Assembly (NCBI GenBank): GCA_024402695.1
Contig: JAKSTG010000010.1
Location: forward strand, 1 to 64,000
Direction: 5' to 3'
Length of the DNA stretch: 64,000 bases
Origin: Treponema sp.
Lineage (GTDB): Bacteria > Spirochaetota > Spirochaetia > Treponematales > Treponemataceae
The first letter of the stretch is position 1; every line of letters starts with the position of its first letter. The position numbers were made by a program, and so were the translations under genes. Under the pieces are notes generated by a model. That model saw only the letters and a program-made list of their open reading frames with translations, was not told the DNA's origin and ran no database searches. Positions 59,090 to 64,000 of this stretch are shown here, one piece after another.

Positions 59090-60113
59090 GTTACCAACAA
59101 AGTACAAAAGTATTCTTAGTGCCAAAGAAACAGAACATGCAATTGTTTCTATTAAAGATTTCTTCCAGACAGCTCTTTCTACAGAATTGAATCTGTCTCG
59201 TGTTACAGCTCCACTTTTTGTTAAGTCGGGAATGGGTATCAATGATGACCTGAACGGAGTTGAAAAACCAGTTTCATTTAATGTAAAAGACATGAATGGC
59301 CAGCAGATGGAAATTGTTCAGTCACTTGCAAAATGGAAGAGACTTAAGATTACTGAAATGGGACTTAAACCAGGTTTTGGTATCTACACAGATATGAATG
59401 CTCTTCGTCCTGATGAAGATCTGGATGCAATCCACTCAATCTATGTTGACCAGTGGGACTGGTGTATGGCAATTGATGAAAAAGACCGTACAGTATTCTA
59501 TCTCCATGATATCGTAAAAAAGGTTTACCGCTGTATCAAACGTACAGAATTCTTCCTTTATGACAGATATCCTGCTCTGGAACCAATTCTCCCTGAAGAT
59601 ATTAAAATCCTTTTCGCAGATGATCTGCAGCGAAAATATCCTGATCTGACACCAAAACAGCGTGAAGACAAAGTTGCCAAGGAATACGGTGCTGTATTCA
59701 TTACAGGTATCGGCGGACAGCTTCCTGACGGAAAAATCCATGACGGACGCGCTCCTGACTATGACGACTGGATCACAGAAACTGGTGACGGACACCGTGG
59801 TCTGAACGGAGACATTCTTGTATGGAATCCTGTTCTGAACTCAGCATTTGAACTTTCTTCAATGGGTATTCGTGTAAGCCCAACAAGCCTTAAACTTCAG
59901 CTGGAAGAAAGAGGATGTCCAGAACGTGCAAAATTTGAATTCCATTCAAAACTTCTGAAAGGTCAGCTTACTCAGACTCTGGGTGGCGGTATCGGTCAGT
60001 CACGTCTTTGCATGTTCCTCCTTCGCAAAGCACACATCGGTGAAATACAGGTTTCAATGTGGAACGAGGAAATTCTTAAAGATTGTAAAAAACGCGGAAT
60101 CGCTCTGCTGTAG
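59082..60113 (+). CDS. asnA: Aspartate-ammonia ligase
   Basis: A 343-residue AsnA-type asparagine synthetase (aspartate + NH3 + ATP), related to class II aspartyl-tRNA synthetases. Markers are SVKDFFQ-like ISIKDFFQTALSTELNLSRVTAPLFV, GVEKPVSFNVKDM, VQSLAKWKR, GIYTDMNALRPDE, VDQWDWC and the C-terminal GGGIGQSRLCMFLL. Upstream, a good ribosome site serves a tiny overlapping frame, which may couple or tune asnA translation. The next gene follows 34 bases later. Confidence 0.97.
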   Translation: MIKLPTKYKSILSAKETEHAIVSIKDFFQTALSTELNLSRVTAPLFVKSGMGINDDLNGVEKPVSFNVKDMNGQQMEIVQSLAKWKRLKITEMGLKPGFGIYTDMNALRPDEDLDAIHSIYVDQWDWCMAIDEKDRTVFYLHDIVKKVYRCIKRTEFFLYDRYPALEPILPEDIKILFADDLQRKYPDLTPKQREDKVAKEYGAVFITGIGGQLPDGKIHDGRAPDYDDWITETGDGHRGLNGDILVWNPVLNSAFELSSMGIRVSPTSLKLQLEERGCPERAKFEFHSKLLKGQLTQTLGGGIGQSRLCMFLLRKAHIGEIQVSMWNEEILKDCKKRGIALL

Positions 60114-60147
60114 TTTTTACTTTCAAGTTTGAAATATATAGGGGAAT

Positions 60148-61053
60148 ATGATTAGAACTAAAGAAGAGCTTCTGGCTCAGATCAAATCTGAAAAAAGACA
60201 GAACAAGAATCTTTTTACAAGTTTCTTTGTAGATGCTTCCTGCATTGATAATGCTGTCTGTCGTGAAGCTCAGAATATTTTCTGTTCTTTTGATATTCCT
60301 CTCAATCCTTCCTTCAAGGGCGACAAGCTTCTTTTTGACAAGAAAAGCTACGCCTCAAAATCAAATCTTCTGAATTCTTCCGGTCTTGTTTTTGGTTTCT
60401 GTCTTTATTATGCAAAAGATAAAGGGGATTCTTTCAAGGCTTTTACAGACCGTTTTGATTTCGCTCTGAACCAGTATCCGAATCATGTTGAATTTCCTCA
60501 GTTTGATCTTGGCCCCGGCGAAGAGGATGAACCTAAAGTAACACAGATCTTTTCTGCCCAGGATATCAGAAAAGCCAGGGATCTTTCCTTTGCGGCTAAA
60601 AGTTTTTATTCATCGGGCCGTGCAGTTCCATGGTTCCTTTCGGTTTTAAAACCACTCAGAATCACACCAAGTGCATTCTTCGCAGATTTTTCTGAATGGC
60701 AGAGAGTAAACAACTGCGATTTCAAAAGCGGTTTCAATCCTGAAAAAGAGAAACATGAATCCATCGAAAAGATGCAGCTTCTTTTCCTTGAACAGAAATA
60801 TGAGGAAAAGGGGAAGAGTGACATGTTTACTCTTGTGTCAGATGTTGTCCGTGTGAACGGAGCCATGAGCCGTCTTTGCGATGACACATCGGGAAAAAAT
60901 CCTGAAATCAAACTTAACACTTCTTATAATCCTGATGATCTTTTCAGCGAAGAAGTAATGGACCTGGAATATTTCTTCGAAAATGTCTGCATGGAAGAAA
61001 GTAAGGTTAGACTCTTCGTTACAGAAGATGGTCCTGATTACGAAATCCTTTAA
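60148..61053 (+). CDS. Conserved hypothetical protein
   Basis: 301 residues of soluble character, without signal peptide, membrane helix or a motif I know. It starts with a charged helix (TKEELLAQIKSEKRQNKNLFTSFF), has an acidic middle (GPGEEDEPK) and ends in acidic and aromatic residues (EYFFENVCMEESKVRLFVTEDGPDYEI). The start has GGGGA only four bases away, and TATATA ends 7 bases before the ATG, so the mode of initiation is unclear. It lies six bases before the pseudouridine synthase gene and may be expressed with it. Confidence 0.65.
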   Translation: MIRTKEELLAQIKSEKRQNKNLFTSFFVDASCIDNAVCREAQNIFCSFDIPLNPSFKGDKLLFDKKSYASKSNLLNSSGLVFGFCLYYAKDKGDSFKAFTDRFDFALNQYPNHVEFPQFDLGPGEEDEPKVTQIFSAQDIRKARDLSFAAKSFYSSGRAVPWFLSVLKPLRITPSAFFADFSEWQRVNNCDFKSGFNPEKEKHESIEKMQLLFLEQKYEEKGKSDMFTLVSDVVRVNGAMSRLCDDTSGKNPEIKLNTSYNPDDLFSEEVMDLEYFFENVCMEESKVRLFVTEDGPDYEIL

Positions 61054-61058
61054 TAAAA

Positions 61059-61997
61059 ATGCGGAAAAAATTTTTAAGCACAATCACAGTATCTCTCAAT
61101 GAATTTCTTAAAGCCCAGCTTACACATTTGGAAGAGCTTTCCGGTCAGGAAGTTTCCAATTCAAAAATCCGCCGTCTTATTGTGGCAGGTTGTGTAAGCG
61201 TAAACGGCCGGGTTGTTACAAGACCCGGTTTTGAACTTCGCGGGAAAAGTATCGTTGAATGTGAAATTGATGTGGAAAAATTCTTTTTTGAAAAACAGCC
61301 AGATGATATCGATTTCACTCTTACAGAAAAAGACGTGCTTTTTGAAGACGAATATATTATCTGCGTTAATAAGCCTGCTTTTCTTCCTGTGGAACAGACT
61401 ATTGTGGGAAACCGTAAGAATCTTCACGACTGTGTTGTAGATTACCTCTGGAAGAAAAATCCGTCTTTAAGAAATCCACCTTATGTTGGAATCATGCACC
61501 GCCTGGACCGGGAAACAAGTGGAGTTCTTCTTTTTACAAAGCAGCGGGTTGCCAACAAAAGCATTTTTGAACAGTTTGAAAAACATACAATCACAAAAAC
61601 ATATATTGCTGTTGCCTGCGGAAAACCGGTAAAAGATTTTACTGTAGAAAATTATATTGGCCGAATCTCTGCCAAAAGCCAGGCAGCAAAGTGGGGAAGT
61701 CTTTCTGAAAACCGTGGAGGACTATATGCCAAAACCTCTTTTTCAAATATAGAAAAGATTTCCATTGAAAATGTTTCCGGTGATTTGTGTCTTGTTCACT
61801 GCGAGTTATTTACCGGCCGTACCCATCAGATTCGCGTTCACCTTTCAGAAAAAAGGCTCCCAATTCTTGGAGACATTCTTTACGGTGGTAAAGACTACAA
61901 GAGAATAATGCTTCATTCAAATAAACTGGAATTTGTTCATCCTGTAAGTGGGGAAAAACTTTCAATTAAATCAGAAGCAGAATGGTCTGAAAAATAA
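61059..61997 (+). CDS. RluA-family 23S/tRNA pseudouridine synthase
   Basis: 312 residues. An N-terminal S4 RNA-binding domain (SNSKIRRLIVAGCVSVNGRVVTRPGFELRGKSI, about 28-65) is followed by the RluA catalytic domain with the Asp of HRLDRETSGVLLFTK (near 150), KTYIAV and the closing FTGRTHQIRVHL. It converts specific uridines to pseudouridine in rRNA or tRNA. It cannot be assigned to RluC or RluD by eye. The gene starts five bases after the preceding stop, without a clear ribosome site. Confidence 0.93.
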   Translation: MRKKFLSTITVSLNEFLKAQLTHLEELSGQEVSNSKIRRLIVAGCVSVNGRVVTRPGFELRGKSIVECEIDVEKFFFEKQPDDIDFTLTEKDVLFEDEYIICVNKPAFLPVEQTIVGNRKNLHDCVVDYLWKKNPSLRNPPYVGIMHRLDRETSGVLLFTKQRVANKSIFEQFEKHTITKTYIAVACGKPVKDFTVENYIGRISAKSQAAKWGSLSENRGGLYAKTSFSNIEKISIENVSGDLCLVHCELFTGRTHQIRVHLSEKRLPILGDILYGGKDYKRIMLHSNKLEFVHPVSGEKLSIKSEAEWSEK

Positions 61998-62002
61998 GGA
62001 TC

Positions 62003-62830
62003 TTAAATCTTTATACTGCCGATGCAAGGATAAACCAGTTCTTTGTAACCGGTTTTCTTTGCAAGCTGTAATGCTTCTTCAAATCCAAAATCAATATGAT
62101 CTGTGTTGTGGGCATCGCTGTTAATGCAGACTGGAATGCTTTCGTTGAAGAAAAGTTCAAGTAAGTAATTACTTGGGTAAAATTCTTCCATGCCGGATCT
62201 TGCTTTTCCGCCTGTGTTTATTTCTGCTATTACGCCTGCATTTTTTACAGCCTTTGCAAAATCTTTAAGCAGATCTTTGTACCAGGTTTCTGATGCATCG
62301 AAGAAGTTCAGGTCTTTGTTTCTGAGTCTTATAAGGTCCGGGTGTCCGATAATGTCGAAGTTACCGTAGTGGAGCATTTCCATTTCTGCTTCGAAGTAAT
62401 CGATGACTGCCTGTTTTCCGTCATTGTTGTAAAGAAGTTCAAGTCCCCGTTTTACCATTTCAGTTTTATTGTCTACAGAATAGTGCATTTTATCTTTTGA
62501 CACATAATGAACCGAACCGATGAGATAATCAGGATTAAGTTCTTTGTAGAATTCTTTGTCCGGACAGGTGAGGGAAGGATAATAATCACATTCAAAACCG
62601 CAGAAGATTTTAATTCTGTCTGCGTATTTTTCTTTTAAACGGTTTATTTCTGTAATATAGTTTTCAAAATCATTTGGGGCAACATGCCATTTCCCTGCAA
62701 AAGGAAACATACTGTGGCTTGAAAAACCTAAGATAGAAAATCCTTTTTCTATTGCAGCAAGAACCATTTCTTCGGCGGTGTTTTTCCCGTCACAGAAAGT
62801 TGTATGAGTGTGAAAATTAATCTTGTCCAT
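62003..62830 (-). CDS. PHP-family histidinol-phosphatase-like hydrolase
   Basis: 275 residues with the PHP metal ligands in order: NFHTHTTFCDG, GFSSHSMFPF, GFECDYYP, GSVHYVSKD, DIIGHPDLIR, EINTGG and INSDAHN. This pattern fits HisK-type histidinol-phosphate phosphatase (the PHP form of histidine synthesis) or a related phosphoesterase. It lies 13 bases behind the REC-STAS-REC gene in the same direction, so it is probably the second gene of that transcript. It is convergent with the RluA gene, with only five bases between the stops. Confidence 0.85.
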   Translation of the reverse strand: MDKINFHTHTTFCDGKNTAEEMVLAAIEKGFSILGFSSHSMFPFAGKWHVAPNDFENYITEINRLKEKYADRIKIFCGFECDYYPSLTCPDKEFYKELNPDYLIGSVHYVSKDKMHYSVDNKTEMVKRGLELLYNNDGKQAVIDYFEAEMEMLHYGNFDIIGHPDLIRLRNKDLNFFDASETWYKDLLKDFAKAVKNAGVIAEINTGGKARSGMEEFYPSNYLLELFFNESIPVCINSDAHNTDHIDFGFEEALQLAKKTGYKELVYPCIGSIKI

Positions 62831-62843
62831 TTTTATATCCGAT

Positions 62844-64000
62844 CTAAATCTTCTTGTTCAGAAGGGAAATTGCCTTATCAAGGAGAGTTTCAGGTTTCTG
62901 AGGTTTCATAAGGTAAAGGGAAGCTCCCGAACTTAAAACTCTGACAATAAGGTCGCGCTGCGCACTTGCAGAGTAAACAATAACAGGCGGTGCAAAACGG
63001 TCTGCACGGAATTCGTTGAGAATTTCGAATCCTTTTGATTCAGGTTCCAGAACATCCAGAATAACCAGACTGTATTTGTCCGGAACATATTGTTCCTGGA
63101 AATCTTTTCCTGTAGAGAAAATATCAGTTTTTGCTCCCACAGAATCGAAAGTTTTCTGAATGTTTGCTGCGGACTGAGGATTCTGGTCGATGACTGCAAC
63201 AGAGAAAACTGATCCGATTGATTCGTCTTTTTCGATGGAACCTGTATCAGAATAGAATCTTGTTTCGATTGAGCTGTCCATGTCATCCATGCCGGTTCCT
63301 GAAAGGATTTTTTCAGTAATAAGGTCAGAAACGCTGGTTGTGATTGAGCTTTCAACAAGAGTGTTCAGAACTCTTGGCAAGTTGTCTGTTACTTCGATTC
63401 CGTCATATTCGGTATGACCGTCTACCAGGTCGTTTACAAACTCGGAGAGGGAAAGAATCTTTACGTTCTTTCTGTGAACTTTTGGATTATCCAGAACGTT
63501 GTTAATCAGGTATTCCAGGTTCAGACCGTCAATGAATGTCAGATCCAGGTTTGTAAGCATAAGGATAATCTTTGGATTTTCCAGTTCTTCCCGTTCAATC
63601 ATTTCTGCAAGTTTGAATTTTAGAAGAGCCAGTTTTTCACGGTTCAGTCCCTGTGCAACTTCAATGAAAATGATATTTCCGTTTCTATGGATATCAAGAA
63701 CACATGGAGTTGTATCCATAACAACAGGAAGTTTAAGAACGTTTCCGATTGATTCAAAGAAAAGGTCAAATTTAATAGGTTTAGTGAAGTATTTGATTAC
63801 TCCGTATCTGGCAAGGGATCCGATAAGTGCTTTATCAATAAGAGGTCCTGTCATGATGATAGGAATAGATGCTGTGTTCGGGTCTGAAATCTTTTTCTGC
63901 ATGAAGTCAGAAATTTGATTTTCTGCCATTCCGCGGTCCATGATAATCAGGTTTGGAAGAGTAGTGATCATTTTTGTAAAGGCATCACGGTCTTCACTGG
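62844..64000 (-). CDS. Multi-domain response regulator: REC - STAS-like - REC (partial)
   Basis: At least 385 residues; the frame runs off the right edge, so the true start is not visible. An N-terminal receiver domain is entered midway (NLIIMD holds its phospho-Asp; IKYFTKPIKFDLF holds the conserved Lys). A middle domain of about 130 residues (GNIIFIEVAQGLNREKLALLKFKLAEM ... LTNLDLTFIDGLNLEYLINNVL) has the look of a STAS anti-sigma-antagonist fold. A second complete receiver follows (FSVAVIDQNPQSAANIQKTFDSVG, phospho-Asp in SLVILDVLEPESKGFEIL, Lys in LYLMKPQKPETLL). There is no DNA-binding output, so it probably acts through protein contacts. Confidence 0.85.
   Translation of the reverse strand, partial: SEDRDAFTKMITTLPNLIIMDRGMAENQISDFMQKKISDPNTASIPIIMTGPLIDKALIGSLARYGVIKYFTKPIKFDLFFESIGNVLKLPVVMDTTPCVLDIHRNGNIIFIEVAQGLNREKLALLKFKLAEMIEREELENPKIILMLTNLDLTFIDGLNLEYLINNVLDNPKVHRKNVKILSLSEFVNDLVDGHTEYDGIEVTDNLPRVLNTLVESSITTSVSDLITEKILSGTGMDDMDSSIETRFYSDTGSIEKDESIGSVFSVAVIDQNPQSAANIQKTFDSVGAKTDIFSTGKDFQEQYVPDKYSLVILDVLEPESKGFEILNEFRADRFAPPVIVYSASAQRDLIVRVLSSGASLYLMKPQKPETLLDKAISLLNKKI

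Noticed and set aside
1..64000. tRNA, rRNA, tmRNA or other standard RNA genes
   Set aside because: Intergenic spaces are short, and none showed a cloverleaf with T-psi-C/anticodon features or rRNA-like sequence by eye; a covariance-model scan would be needed to exclude small RNAs.

Overview
The window reads as chromosome of a gut- or rumen-type Treponema (Spirochaetota). The case is composite: a homologue of the treponemal TP0751 (pallilysin) family, a short alanyl-tRNA synthetase without the C-Ala domain, an EF-G of the spirochaete/planctomycete/mitochondrial branch, many loose spirochaete-type lipoprotein signals, BspA/TpLRR-like repeats, the gene order alaS - SurA-like - nusB, and a secreted GH5 beta-glucanase suited to plant-fibre degradation. 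Genes are dense and no rRNA, tRNA, CRISPR array, transposase or phage gene was seen.

Layout. 0-8.5 kb: end of an unidentified gene, a GH5 lipoprotein, a TP0751-family protein, alaS, a SurA-like foldase, nusB and a TPR lipoprotein. 8.5-17.5 kb: a compact type II secretion (T2SS) operon with secretin, ATPase, inner-membrane GspF and major pseudopilin, then pseudopilin-like and novel components and three lipoproteins. The last lipoprotein is a clostripain-like protein lacking both catalytic residues. 17.5-25.4 kb: a His-rich COG0523 GTPase, an LRR protein, clpS-clpA and small membrane proteins. 25.4-32 kb: parE with a histone-H1-like tail, polA, coaE. 32-43 kb: SPOR protein, beta-barrel candidate, EF-G, a RecA-like/TIGR03546/TIGR03545 trio, pgk and an OFA-type transporter.

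43-46 kb holds what may be the most novel module: two tandem channel subunits with CASTOR/POLLUX-like RCK domains and non-canonical selectivity filters, followed by a free-standing cyclic-nucleotide-binding protein, so a possible split cyclic-nucleotide-gated channel. After it come a 90-bp duplication of the ilvC 3' end flanking a hairpin-rich island, ilvC, and a divergent ArsR / HMA chaperone / P1B-ATPase metal-efflux locus with two matching operators. 51-64 kb: an acyltransferase with a zinc ribbon, a chemoreceptor, a double-domain Aat transferase (which with ClpS and ClpA makes a complete N-degron pathway), a LysR regulator, panE, an amidohydrolase, asnA, an RluA-type synthase, a PHP phosphatase and a REC-STAS-REC protein that runs off the window.

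A pattern across the window: many genes lack a Shine-Dalgarno sequence and instead have a sigma-70 -10 box ending 5-8 bases before the ATG, often with a good -35 box 17-18 bases further up. That geometry predicts leaderless mRNAs. Genes inside operons have ordinary Shine-Dalgarno sites.
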